Below, piece after piece: positions 20,639-29,140 of a stretch of 29,555 nucleotides of DNA (within the stretch, counting starts at the first letter, position 1; each line of letters begins with the position of its first letter). The position numbers and the translations under genes were made by a program. The notes under the pieces are model-generated. The model saw only the letters and a program-made list of their open reading frames with translations. It did not search any database and had not been told where the DNA came from. Source of the DNA: a virus. The stretch is from positions 1 through 29,555 of IMG/VR virus record IMGVR_UViG_3300031999_001378. One strand, given 5' to 3'.

Positions 20639-20965
20639 ATGTCAACTCTTAATTCTGCTGACTTCGGTGTTATTCACAGTCCGACTCAGCCAAAGCCTGT
20701 TACTTTGGCGTCGGCACTCACATTGACTCCTACTGGTAGGTTTGTATTCGTAACTGACCAGGTTCAGGTTGCGAATATTGTTCCACCTACTGTTGGGGCA
20801 TACTGTGAAGTAATTCTTTGTTTCACTCATGCTGCTCCGGGTGCGATGCTTACTAATGGGGCTTTGTATCCTATTAAGGTTGGCTATCAGCCTATTGTTA
20901 ATAGGCCAATCTTGATGTGTTATGACCCTATTTCTAACTATTGGTGGCCTGCGGCGGTGGTTTAA
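20639..20965 (+). CDS. Small virion-type protein after the capsid gene
   Basis: The 108-residue ORF starts at ATG 20639 after AAGGAAAAGGA. It is beta-rich, with Thr/Val-rich strands (PVTLASALTLTPTGRFVFVT; GAYCEVILCFTHAAPGAM) and an aromatic end (CYDPISNYWWPAAVV). Placement directly behind the major capsid gene suggests a head decoration or head-completion protein, but no family is recognised. Two cysteines are buried-looking and not arranged as a metal site. Confidence 0.6.
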   Translation: MSTLNSADFGVIHSPTQPKPVTLASALTLTPTGRFVFVTDQVQVANIVPPTVGAYCEVILCFTHAAPGAMLTNGALYPIKVGYQPIVNRPILMCYDPISNYWWPAAVV

Positions 20966-20981
20966 CTGTTAGGATGGTGGG

Positions 20982-21028
20982 GTGCGTATACCGATAATCA
21001 CGCACATAATTCTTTAGCGTTTAACGCT
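20982..21028 (+). other. Two small hairpins between capsid and beta-helix genes
   Basis: GTGCGT (20982-20987) pairs with ACGCAC (21000-21005). AGCGTTTAACGCT (21016-21028) is a near-perfect palindrome. Neither is followed by a clear U-run, so a weak terminator, processing site or mRNA-stabilising element after the highly expressed capsid gene is possible. Confidence 0.35.
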
Positions 21029-21051
21029 GGTCTTTTGACTGGAGAAAAGTT

Positions 21052-21960
21052 ATGAGTTTTGAAGGTTATTGGCGTAATTTTCGAGAAGAAAATCGTCGCG
21101 CTATTCTACAGGATTATGGTGTTATCAACAAGGTTTGGTATTTGTTTCCGCAGGGTGGTGGACCGCGAGGAAGTTTTGAAACCTTTACTGCACTTGCACC
21201 AAATCTTCGTAGTAGAGATTTGATTCATTTCTCTGGAGTATTGAAAGAACAGGCTATGACACCTGTTGGTGTCTATGATGTTACTGTTCTTGGTGCTGCT
21301 AATCAGCCTCGACAGGCTACTAATGGTGGCGTTCCTACAGGTGGTGGTGCATCATGGTTGTCACCTGCTACTGTTGTTGCTGGTAAGTCTCTGATTGATG
21401 TAATCGAACAGGGTTGGACTTTCCAGAATATCCAGTTTGCACCTCCGGCTGGATTGGATTGTATTAGATTCCGTCGTCAGGAAACTGCTACTATTCCTGA
21501 TGGTTCTCACGGTAAAGTTCTTGATTGTTACTTCTCTACTGGTGGTGCGGCAGGTTGTGGTATCAATGTGGGTGAATGTAAGCGTATTCACATTGAAGGT
21601 AATGAGTTTGAAGCTCTTGGAACTGGAACTGCAATTCGTAATACTGCTGATGGTGGTATTGCTGCTCCGACCTACCTTAAGATTCTCAATAATCGGTTTG
21701 GTAGGGGTAATGTCGGTGACATTATTGTTGCTTGCAATAGCAGTTTGATTATGGGTAACGTATTCGCAGCCGTTTTCGCTGTAGAAGGTGGCTGGAGAGT
21801 CAATCTTGATGGTGGCACTCTAAAGAATATGGTTATCGAAAACTATTTCTCAGATGTAGATACTACTATTGCTCTTGGGCATAAGAAGGCGGTTGCTGCT
21901 GACATTTGGAGAAATTACGTAGCAACTGTTGCTGACCCGAAGGTTGTTGTTCCGGCGTAA
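21052..21960 (+). CDS. Parallel beta-helix virion protein
   Basis: The product has 302 residues from ATG 21052 with GGAG seven bases upstream. Residues from about 125 to 290 show short repeating coils with alternating hydrophobics and Asn/Gly turns (RIHIEGNEFEALGTGTAIRN; YLKILNNRFGRGNVGDIIVA; MVIENYFSD), the signature of a right-handed parallel beta-helix as in pectate lyases and tailspikes. The N-terminus (FEGYWRNFREENRRAILQDY) may anchor it to the virion. Tailspikes usually lie further downstream, so a head-attached fibre or decoration is also possible. No catalytic triad could be identified by eye. Confidence 0.7.
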   Translation: MSFEGYWRNFREENRRAILQDYGVINKVWYLFPQGGGPRGSFETFTALAPNLRSRDLIHFSGVLKEQAMTPVGVYDVTVLGAANQPRQATNGGVPTGGGASWLSPATVVAGKSLIDVIEQGWTFQNIQFAPPAGLDCIRFRRQETATIPDGSHGKVLDCYFSTGGAAGCGINVGECKRIHIEGNEFEALGTGTAIRNTADGGIAAPTYLKILNNRFGRGNVGDIIVACNSSLIMGNVFAAVFAVEGGWRVNLDGGTLKNMVIENYFSDVDTTIALGHKKAVAADIWRNYVATVADPKVVVPA

Positions 21961-21977
21961 GTCTGCATGTAGTGGAG

Positions 21978-22016
21978 GGGGAAGGAAACTAATAGGTGAT
22001 GTTAGTTTCCTTCCCC
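21978..22016 (+). terminator. Perfect 15-bp hairpin, terminator or processing site
   Basis: Bases 21978-21992 and 22002-22016 are perfectly complementary over 15 pairs around a nine-base loop (TAGGTGATG). The hairpin ends seven bases before ATG 22024. It lacks the U-tract of a standard intrinsic terminator, so attenuation with a phage or host factor, or RNase III cleavage, fits equally well. It separates the capsid/beta-helix genes from the connector genes. Confidence 0.6.
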
Positions 22017-22023
22017 AACGATT

Positions 22024-22587
22024 ATGGAATTAACTGAACCAATCGAAAGTATTAATAAACAATTAAGGGACCAGTTTGGACTGGATTCTGATACTGGTCG
22101 TCCTATGTTTAGAGTAGTATGGTCTGAGGACCAATTTGAAATAAGGATGACTGATAAAACAGATACGGGGATTCAATTGTTATCTCCAATTCTAAAGGAA
22201 CTACCTAAATATAGACAGTGGATTAAAGAGAAGTATGTTTTAGAGCGATTAGTGATTGTTCCTGAACCTGATAGAAAAGAACTTCCTACTAGTATTTTAT
22301 CGTATGAACCTCTCTGGGTTTTCAAAAATAAAGAAGATGGATATGTTCCGCCCGCGTTTTGGGCATGTAAATTTGTAATCGACACTCTGTATGCCGCTCT
22401 AGGTAAACAGAGTTTGGTTAGATATGTTGATGAAGAAATGAAGAATCCACAGGAAGTAAAAGAAAAGAGAATTAATAAATTAGAGGAGGAATTGTTTGGT
22501 GATGAATCTTTCCTACTTGGTAGAACTATAACAGGAGAGGCTTCTGCGATGCCTCAATCTTATAAAATCGCACAGAAAGAGAGTTAG
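22024..22587 (+). CDS. Conserved-looking virion protein of unknown function
   Basis: The 187-residue product begins at ATG 22024, seven bases after a strong hairpin and without a recognisable Shine-Dalgarno. Its pattern (GRPMFRVVWSEDQFEIR; KEKYVLERLVIVPEPDRKEL; SYEPLWVFKN; FWACKFVIDTLYAALGKQSL) is familiar from head-to-tail regions of uncultured phages. The C-terminus is a charged helix (EKRINKLEEELFGDE). No named function is known to me. Its place between the beta-helix protein and the connector suggests a structural or assembly role. Confidence 0.65.
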   Translation: MELTEPIESINKQLRDQFGLDSDTGRPMFRVVWSEDQFEIRMTDKTDTGIQLLSPILKELPKYRQWIKEKYVLERLVIVPEPDRKELPTSILSYEPLWVFKNKEDGYVPPAFWACKFVIDTLYAALGKQSLVRYVDEEMKNPQEVKEKRINKLEEELFGDESFLLGRTITGEASAMPQSYKIAQKES

Positions 22588-22589
22588 TT

Positions 22590-23282
22590 ATGTCTATTGT
22601 TGGTGAATTTCCAGGTAAAAATGCTATCGGAAGGCGAACAATTCGTGGCCCTGTGAATCCTATGGATAAGACTACTATCGTTAGTATTTATCCTTCGGAA
22701 ATTGTGGAAACAAAGCCTACAATTTCACCGGGACGATTTCTTATTCCTGCTGGTAGTTATGATAGTCCATCTGTTGTTGTAGTTGGACCGAGTAGTTGGT
22801 GGCGTGAAATTGACGAGGACCAACCACTACTTGAAATTCCTGTTTCGAGTATTCAGATTGCTGATTCTATTATTAAAGACTATTGTAATGGAATTCTTGG
22901 ATGTAACATGGCAGATTCTATGCCAGGATTGTTTTATGTTCCCGGTGAACATAATCTTGTAGACATTAAGAAATCCTATAAACATGAACTTGATGCTGCA
23001 TTGGCTAGACAGCGAAACTGGTATTCAATGTTGATTAAGTTAGCTGATGCTTTGTGGGCACGTTCTAATGGTAATCCTCTTGCAATTAGTGATAGTATGC
23101 GCGTAGCTGCAAAAGAAATGAATTTGAATAAGGATTGGATGAAAGACTTTAGAATGGTGGAAACTGTCCGTTGTAAGGCTTGTGGTTCACTACTTAATCC
23201 GATGTTCCCAATTTGCCCGACTTGCAAGGCTATTAATGACCCTGCTAAGGCTAAGGAGTTGGGCCTTACTTTTGCCCAGTAA
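22590..23282 (+). CDS. Structural-region protein with C-terminal zinc ribbon
   Basis: The 230-residue ORF starts at ATG 22590 (GAGAG six bases upstream). The first half is beta-rich and proline-rich (SIYPSEIVETKPTISPGRF), and the middle is helical (YKHELDAALARQRNWYSMLI). The C-terminus carries a zinc ribbon, CKACG...CPTCK, followed by KAINDPAKAKELGL. This combination is common in uncultured phage head-tail modules, but the function is not established. It lies two bases after the upstream stop, so the genes are coupled. Confidence 0.65.
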   Translation: MSIVGEFPGKNAIGRRTIRGPVNPMDKTTIVSIYPSEIVETKPTISPGRFLIPAGSYDSPSVVVVGPSSWWREIDEDQPLLEIPVSSIQIADSIIKDYCNGILGCNMADSMPGLFYVPGEHNLVDIKKSYKHELDAALARQRNWYSMLIKLADALWARSNGNPLAISDSMRVAAKEMNLNKDWMKDFRMVETVRCKACGSLLNPMFPICPTCKAINDPAKAKELGLTFAQ

Positions 23283-23285
23283 TAT

Positions 23286-23453
23286 ATGAAATGGATTTTA
23301 GTTTTAGCTGTAGTTCTTTTGTTTGTGTATGAAATCTGGTCACTCAAGAATGAAAAACCAGATGATACTATTACTGCGCTTGTTAAAAAGTTTTCAAAGA
23401 AACCTATTCTTCCCTTTGCATTCGGTATGCTAATGGGACATTTCTTTTGGTAA
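23286..23453 (+). CDS. 55-residue membrane protein
   Basis: An ATG at 23286 opens a 55-codon frame that fills the gap between two structural genes. An N-terminal hydrophobic segment (MKWILVLAVVLLFVYEIWSL) is followed by an acidic/basic linker (KNEKPDDTITALVKKFSKK) and a second short hydrophobic segment ending GHFFW. Proteins with this layout and a final GHLFW/GHFFW are widespread in phage genomes. Their role is unknown, and a holin-like or virion-membrane function is possible. No Shine-Dalgarno is seen, so coupling to the gene upstream is likely. Confidence 0.65.
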   Translation: MKWILVLAVVLLFVYEIWSLKNEKPDDTITALVKKFSKKPILPFAFGMLMGHFFW

Positions 23454-23457
23454 AAAC

Positions 23458-24159
23458 ATGGCAACCGTAGATTTAGTTGCGTCAACCGTTCTAGCCAAGG
23501 CATCTACTCTGTTAAATGATACGGCTAGAACTGTCTATACTTATACTGCGGTTCTTCCATACCTTCAGATTGCGCTACAAGAGTTGCAGGAACATTTTGA
23601 GCTTAATAACATTCCTGCAACTCAACTTTCTTCTGCATTAATTAATATTCCTGCTGGAATTACTGAGATTGTTTACAATGGAATTGGTGTCCCTACCCTT
23701 CCAGATAATATGATTGAACCCCAACAGTTATGGGAACGCGAGGAAGGTATTGACCCCTATGTTCCAATGGGACGAAGGGATTATATTCCACATAACTTTG
23801 AAGGAACCCTAACTGGAAAGTTTAGTTTCTATACTTGGGAAAATAATATCATTAAGTTCCTACCCGCGAATCGAGATAATGATATTAAGATTGATTACAT
23901 TAAAGACTTGTTCACTCCCTTGGTGGATGAGACTTCTTTGATTAACTGTATCAATGCTGCTACATTCCTTGAATATCGAACTGCTGCTTTGTGTGCCGAA
24001 TTCATTGAGAGAAATCTAGCAAGTGCAGGTTCTCTTAATAATTATGCGGTTCTCGCACTCGATAGAGCTACAGGAATCGGAGTTAAGGGTAAGCAAACTA
24101 TCCTTACTCGTCGTAGACCATTTAGAGCTGGATTTAAAAAGCGCGGATTCATGACATGA
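23458..24159 (+). CDS. Putative head-tail connector/adaptor protein
   Basis: The product has 233 residues from ATG 23458. It begins with helices (MATVDLVASTVLAKASTLLN; YLQIALQELQEHFELNNIP), has a beta-rich middle, and ends in a helical bundle and a very basic tail (TRRRPFRAGFKKRG). The overall pattern (two N-terminal helices, LQELQE, WEREEG, DNDIKIDYI, FLEYRTAALCAEFI) is familiar from phage head-completion or adaptor proteins that sit under the portal. The assignment is by pattern and position. The stop overlaps the HNH start as ATGA. Confidence 0.6.
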   Translation: MATVDLVASTVLAKASTLLNDTARTVYTYTAVLPYLQIALQELQEHFELNNIPATQLSSALINIPAGITEIVYNGIGVPTLPDNMIEPQQLWEREEGIDPYVPMGRRDYIPHNFEGTLTGKFSFYTWENNIIKFLPANRDNDIKIDYIKDLFTPLVDETSLINCINAATFLEYRTAALCAEFIERNLASAGSLNNYAVLALDRATGIGVKGKQTILTRRRPFRAGFKKRGFMT

Positions 24160-24593
24160 AACCTTGCATAATTAGTAATGAAACTCTGAGTCATGGTTAT
24201 CCTAGAAGAAATATAAATGGAAAGTTTATATATTTGAATAGGCATATCTTAGAACAGAAATTAGGTAGACCTGTTAAAGAAGGTTATGAGGCTTGTCATT
24301 CTTGTAATAATACTAAATGTATTGAACCTGAACATATCTATGAAGGAACTCATCAAGATAATATGTGGGATTTAATTAAAGCTGGAAACACTGATTTCTT
24401 TGGTGGGTATGAAAAAGTAAGAACACATTGTCCCAAAGGCCATGAATATACACTTGAAAATACTAGAATAAATAGACAAGGTTGTAGAAGTTGTATAATT
24501 TGTAATAGAGAACATGCTACTGAATCTAATAAAAGGAAATTGAACTTTCAGAAAAAGTATTGGGCTGAAAGGAATAAAGCGGTAGCTATATAA
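24156..24593 (+). CDS. HNH endonuclease (HNH_3 type), free-standing homing-like gene
   Basis: The 145-residue protein has the HNH_3 core: His30, then CHSCNNTKCIEPEHIYEGTH with the catalytic His48, Asn51/52 and His60. A downstream zinc finger follows (HCPKGHEYTL and CRSCIICNREH). Such enzymes nick or cut DNA and commonly spread as homing genes between phages. It overlaps the upstream gene by ATGA. The following tail gene lacks a normal start and its frame stays open back into the HNH 3' end, so the HNH gene probably landed at that 5' end. Base composition is more AT-rich than its neighbours. Confidence 0.85.
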   Translation: MKPCIISNETLSHGYPRRNINGKFIYLNRHILEQKLGRPVKEGYEACHSCNNTKCIEPEHIYEGTHQDNMWDLIKAGNTDFFGGYEKVRTHCPKGHEYTLENTRINRQGCRSCIICNREHATESNKRKLNFQKKYWAERNKAVAI

Positions 24594-24664
24594 GAGAGCA
24601 CGAACCTATACGCTTTGATAGCTTTAATGGTCTATATAATAGGGGTGTCATTATCGATACTCCT

Positions 24665-26089
24665 ATGGACCATTTTACTGAATGTAACAATTTAAAATTC
24701 ATTGGTGACAATAGTTTTGGGTCACGAGATGGAATTGGTTTGCATCAGAATGTAGCCGTTCCACTATCTAATGTTCTTAGAATTTATAATTACCCCACTA
24801 CAGATGAAAATACATTATTGGTTCTAATTTCTGGTGGAGATATTTATCATGTTGTAGATTCTACTACAGTTCATGGTCCAATATTGTCTATAGCTGGAAT
24901 GACTGATTTTGGATTTGTTCCATATGCGGGACGTGCATACATTACACCATTTTTTACTGAGTTAGTAGGAGACTTAAATAGGGAACGCGGGTTACAGAAC
25001 AATTTCCTTTATGTTTATAAGGGGGATGGAACTGCTGCACGTAAAGCTGCTGGAACTGCTCCCACTGTTGCCGCTACGGTTGCGAATGGAGCTGTTGGTT
25101 ATACTGACGCTGGTATTCATATATTTGGTTATGTTTTTGAGACTGATACTGGTTATCTCTCCGCACCGGGGGGATTGGTTGCTTTCACTACATCAGCTCT
25201 TTTATCCCTTAATTTTTCTACTATTGCTGTTAGTCCTTCTGTTTCTGTTACTAAAAGACATTTGGTAGCTTCAAAAGTAATTCAAACTTACAATGGAGAT
25301 GTAAACGGCTACCAACTTTATTTTATTCCAAATGGAACTATTGCAGGTAATATTGTTACAGTCCTCAATGGAGTCTCCTTCTATGACCAAGATTTATTAC
25401 TTGATGCGAGTCACCTTTCTGATAATTTCTCTGAGATTCCAGCGGGTGTTGGGCTTTGCACGTATCATAATAGGTTAGTCACATATTGCACTTATGATAA
25501 TGTTTCCGTAGGATATGTGAGTGCAACAGGTGAACCCGAAGCAATTAATCAGATTAATGGAGTATTACTATTTCCTCCTGATGGTAATCCTCTCACTAAT
25601 GCAACTGAACTAAGAGATGTTCTATACATGTTTAAAAGAGGTAGAACAGGTTCATTCGTTGATAATGGAGATGAACCTGCTACATGGCCTTATTCTAATG
25701 TTGATAATGCGATGGGCACTGGAGTTCATGGTATTGCAACAGTTTTGGATTCAGGTTCATCTAATATTGATTATTTAGTTGTAGCTACCTTTAAGGGAGT
25801 TACAATGTTTAATGGAAGATATATTCTTCCTGAACTTACTTGGAAGATTCAGACTACTTGGTTGACTCAAGATTTTAAAAATAAAAATCGTGTTATTCAA
25901 ATAGTTAATGATTCAGTAAATCAGCTTTTATATATTGTTATGACAGATAGAACAGTTATGTTTGGTAATTATTCTAATGGATTTGACCCTAAAAGTATTC
26001 GTTGGTGTCCTTGGACTTTTTGGGTATTTGTAAATTCTCTCGCTCTTGTAAATGTAAACGAACTTATTTTAGGTTGTGACCAGGTTTAA
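24665..26089 (+). CDS. Tail or tail-associated protein, possibly beta-propeller/nozzle-like
   Basis: The only ordinary start is ATG 24665, giving 474 residues, but it has no Shine-Dalgarno. The same frame is open back to 24578, and the translated upstream part (EHEPIRFDSFNGLYNRGVII, then DTP) reads as natural coding sequence joined to MDHFTECNNLKFIG. No ATG, GTG or TTG lies in that extension, so the original start has been lost or a rare start (ATA at 24608, ATT at 24650) is used. The body repeats beta-rich blades (NTLLVLISGGDIYHVVDS; NRLVTYCTYDNVSVGYVS), suggesting a propeller-like fold as in podovirus nozzle or stabilisation proteins. Name by pattern only. Confidence 0.6.
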   Translation: MDHFTECNNLKFIGDNSFGSRDGIGLHQNVAVPLSNVLRIYNYPTTDENTLLVLISGGDIYHVVDSTTVHGPILSIAGMTDFGFVPYAGRAYITPFFTELVGDLNRERGLQNNFLYVYKGDGTAARKAAGTAPTVAATVANGAVGYTDAGIHIFGYVFETDTGYLSAPGGLVAFTTSALLSLNFSTIAVSPSVSVTKRHLVASKVIQTYNGDVNGYQLYFIPNGTIAGNIVTVLNGVSFYDQDLLLDASHLSDNFSEIPAGVGLCTYHNRLVTYCTYDNVSVGYVSATGEPEAINQINGVLLFPPDGNPLTNATELRDVLYMFKRGRTGSFVDNGDEPATWPYSNVDNAMGTGVHGIATVLDSGSSNIDYLVVATFKGVTMFNGRYILPELTWKIQTTWLTQDFKNKNRVIQIVNDSVNQLLYIVMTDRTVMFGNYSNGFDPKSIRWCPWTFWVFVNSLALVNVNELILGCDQV

Positions 26090-26091
26090 TA

Positions 26092-28854
26092 ATGTATACA
26101 GCATACGCAAATTACATTATTTATTTTACTAACGCTGCTGAATATGCGGCTGCTGTCGCGTATTGTGGTGGCACAGGTTATGGTCATTGTCCTAGAACTG
26201 CTGCTTTACGATTTGGAATACCTTGGCCTCTCGTTGGTGGTGGAATACTTCAATCAAAAGGATTAATTGGATATGCTCCTTATGGTATTCCAGCTTCTCC
26301 GGGGGCAGGTGTAGAAATTGGACATCCTGAACCTTCTGGAGTATTCATAAAGAGTGATATTGATAGTTTTGTAGTTCCAGGTCAATTTGGTAATCCTCCG
26401 GGTGCTTTAGCTGGACCAGATATGACCCTAGTTTGGTGGGGTCAGATAATTAAAGTTAATATTCCTGTTACTACTACACCTATTCCAGAACGTCGATTTA
26501 TTGGTGGACTAGAATTAGGTGATGTTGGTGCAGAAGGTGGAAGTGGATTTACAGGTGAAGAAGGAAGTAGAAATGCGTCTAGAACACTAGATGGTTTAGG
26601 ATTAATAATTCGAGGAACTCATCATTCTCCCTTATGGTTAAGAAATCAAAACCAATTTGTTACAGGATTAACTAAAAGAGAAACTTGGGAACGATTTTAT
26701 GTTCGAGTAAATGCACTAGGAACTAACGAATGTGGAATTTGGCGAGGTAGAAGTTCGACTAATCCACAAGCCGGTGCAGGTATTAAAATTAATAATGCTA
26801 CTGGTTGTCTTGAAGCCTGGACTATTACTAATGGAGCTGTGGCAACATTACGTGCAACTTCTGTTGCAGCATTAACATTAGATAAATGGTATTTGATAGA
26901 TGTTCTTATAAGATTCCCTGCCGCTGCTGCTGATTATGGTCGAATAAGAGTCTATTCTAATCATTCTCTAGTATTGGATTATACAGATACTAGTGGAGGT
27001 AGTTTAGATACTGTTGGTTATCATGCTACTAGTGAATTAGGTCAATGGACTACTAATGATGCTGTATGGAGTGTAGACCTTGACGATTGGATTGGTGCGG
27101 ATATTCCAAATAATGGTGGAGTAGAATCATTAGATAGTTTAGATTGGTTACTTGGTAGTCATGTAAGAGCATTTAAAGTAAATTCACTTACTGGTTCAGC
27201 TAATTGGACTGGTGGAAGTGTTGAAACTTGTAATCAAGGATTTAATCCTGATTGCACCTTAAATTCACATTTTGTTAGTGCTACAGCTTTAGCTACAATA
27301 GAAGCAGTATCAGATGTATCTGATATACAGAGTTATGCTGGTGTAGTTGTTGGACCTGTAGCAGTTTGTTTTTCAGCTTTTACTGGCGCTGCTGTAGGTT
27401 CTCCTGCTTCAAGACTTGGATATAAAATAGCGGGTGCTGCAACAGTTTGGGAAGCAACTATAGATGCAGTTAATCACGCTTGGAGACATATTTTATACCG
27501 TCCTTCTGGATTAATTACACCAACAACTATTGCTCCTCTTAGTGTTTTAAAAGAAAAATCCAATGACGTGGTTAGCACCGAAGTATATGCTTTAGGAGGA
27601 GTAGTTGAATATATTGGAATATGGGGACAAGAAGATGAACCACTATCAGTAGACTTATCAAATCAAAATAAGTATTTTCATAATGCTAGATTTGCTAATA
27701 CTACATGGGGAACTGTTCTTGGTCCTCCGACTGCACCTTGTTATGCTGTGGGTGGAACATATGTAGGAACTGGCACTACTTTACATGTCGATTTACCTGC
27801 TCCCGCGCATTTCATTTGGATTCGTGGATTAACTGGAGCAGCATCAGGTGTTAAGAGTTTTGGTGCTGGTCTTGGTGGTAATCAGGCTGGTTCAGACAGA
27901 CTTCCGCCTAATTATATTACAAGAAGTTGGGTAGATTCCACGGGTCAAGCTAAATTTAGTTTAACTGGAACTGATGCTGAAAATAATGCAGTTGGAGTTG
28001 TTTATCAATATGTAGCATTTTGTGACCCTGGAATGAGATTTAACTATTGTGGAACATATACTCCTAATCCTACTGATACGGATGTTGATATTTCTTTGTT
28101 TGTTACTACTTTCTTAGCAGAATGTGGATTTATTCAAAGAGAAAGAATAATTTCAACTACGAATACAACTATATTATCATATAAAGGTCCAGGTGATGCT
28201 GGAGTTACTGGACATCTTGTAGATGGAACTGCAAAGGCTAATTGGGGTGAATTTGCAGCAGGAATTCTTACTTATCGTGCAGATAATGTTATTTCCGCTC
28301 AATCTCAAACAAATTTTAGTCTCTGGAGAACTACTGACCCTGATTGTCTTGATGTAGCTTGTCAAATTACTTCTTATGTGGGAGATGGAGCCGCAAATAA
28401 AACTATAGCACTTCCTTTGGTAACAGGTAGATATCCATTATTTGTTATGGTATTACCTCACGGAGCTACTGGATATTTCCGTGACCCATCTCATGCAGGA
28501 GCTAATAGTCGCACTATAGTAGGATTGATAAATAGTATAACTGCTATTAAAGGTGGTGGAGTAGATGAGATTTCTGTTGGTATTACATTAAATGGTAATG
28601 GTATTACATATGAAGTATTTGTAATAATGGGTGATTCTGCTAGTTGGTCTAATGGAGAATTTTACGTTCCTGATTGTATTGCAAAGGGTCCGTGGGTAGC
28701 TGGAACATTTGCACCTACTCAAGATTTCTCGGGAATTTATACATTAGTTCCGGGTAAATTGACTGATAGTATGTATGACAAAATAGGTGGGCAGCCAAGT
28801 ATCGAAATGGCAATACCAGACCCCGAATTTAAGACAGGATACATCGGTGGCTAA
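26092..28854 (+). CDS. Large fibre/structural protein with lectin-like domain
   Basis: The 920-residue product starts at ATG 26092, seven bases after AGG. The N-terminal 150 residues are Gly/Pro-rich and may attach to the tail. Residues from about 165 to 340 resemble a concanavalin/LamG-like sandwich (WERFYVRVNALGTNECGIWR; LDKWYLIDVLIRFP; YGRIRVYSNHSLVLDYTD), a fold that binds sugars. A second beta-rich unit lies near 390-530, and the C-terminal third is again beta-rich. The protein could recognise host surface glycans. No hydrolase motif was seen. It is more AT-rich than the capsid gene. Confidence 0.65.
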   Translation: MYTAYANYIIYFTNAAEYAAAVAYCGGTGYGHCPRTAALRFGIPWPLVGGGILQSKGLIGYAPYGIPASPGAGVEIGHPEPSGVFIKSDIDSFVVPGQFGNPPGALAGPDMTLVWWGQIIKVNIPVTTTPIPERRFIGGLELGDVGAEGGSGFTGEEGSRNASRTLDGLGLIIRGTHHSPLWLRNQNQFVTGLTKRETWERFYVRVNALGTNECGIWRGRSSTNPQAGAGIKINNATGCLEAWTITNGAVATLRATSVAALTLDKWYLIDVLIRFPAAAADYGRIRVYSNHSLVLDYTDTSGGSLDTVGYHATSELGQWTTNDAVWSVDLDDWIGADIPNNGGVESLDSLDWLLGSHVRAFKVNSLTGSANWTGGSVETCNQGFNPDCTLNSHFVSATALATIEAVSDVSDIQSYAGVVVGPVAVCFSAFTGAAVGSPASRLGYKIAGAATVWEATIDAVNHAWRHILYRPSGLITPTTIAPLSVLKEKSNDVVSTEVYALGGVVEYIGIWGQEDEPLSVDLSNQNKYFHNARFANTTWGTVLGPPTAPCYAVGGTYVGTGTTLHVDLPAPAHFIWIRGLTGAASGVKSFGAGLGGNQAGSDRLPPNYITRSWVDSTGQAKFSLTGTDAENNAVGVVYQYVAFCDPGMRFNYCGTYTPNPTDTDVDISLFVTTFLAECGFIQRERIISTTNTTILSYKGPGDAGVTGHLVDGTAKANWGEFAAGILTYRADNVISAQSQTNFSLWRTTDPDCLDVACQITSYVGDGAANKTIALPLVTGRYPLFVMVLPHGATGYFRDPSHAGANSRTIVGLINSITAIKGGGVDEISVGITLNGNGITYEVFVIMGDSASWSNGEFYVPDCIAKGPWVAGTFAPTQDFSGIYTLVPGKLTDSMYDKIGGQPSIEMAIPDPEFKTGYIGG

Positions 28855-29140
28855 AAGAAATGGAAGCGGAGAATATGAACATCACGTTGTAGGTGTTCGT
28901 ATGCGCGTTATAGGTATAGGAAATTTAGATTTAGAACTAACAGATTTGGATGATATCCAAACTGAAGTTCTTGTTCCATTACCTATGACTTTAACCACGC
29001 GAATCGAACCACTTAGATTGGCTAATTTTCAATCTCAACGAATTAGACTTGTTGGTAGAACTAATGTAATGGGAGAAAAGTTCCAAATTCAACGAATTCT
29101 CCTTTTTGCTAAACCTGTTGCTCAGGAATATCCTGCATAA
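28847..29140 (+). CDS. Small fibre-associated hypothetical protein
   Basis: I place the start at GTG 28847, seven bases after AGGA, giving 97 residues and an eight-base overlap with the large fibre gene. A GTG at 28787 in the same frame would add 20 residues wholly inside that gene and has weaker support. The protein is beta-rich with regular Leu/Val strands (GNLDLELTDLDDIQTEVLVP; PLRLANFQSQRIRLVGRTN). No motif is recognised. Its place between two fibre genes suggests a fibre chaperone, linker or receptor-binding subunit. Confidence 0.6.
   Translation: MAKRNGSGEYEHHVVGVRMRVIGIGNLDLELTDLDDIQTEVLVPLPMTLTTRIEPLRLANFQSQRIRLVGRTNVMGEKFQIQRILLFAKPVAQEYPA

Noticed and set aside
24156-24664. Group I or II intron around the HNH gene
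   Set aside because: The HNH start overlaps the upstream stop and no upstream exon of the tail gene or conserved intron core can be recognised by eye; a free-standing gene is simpler.
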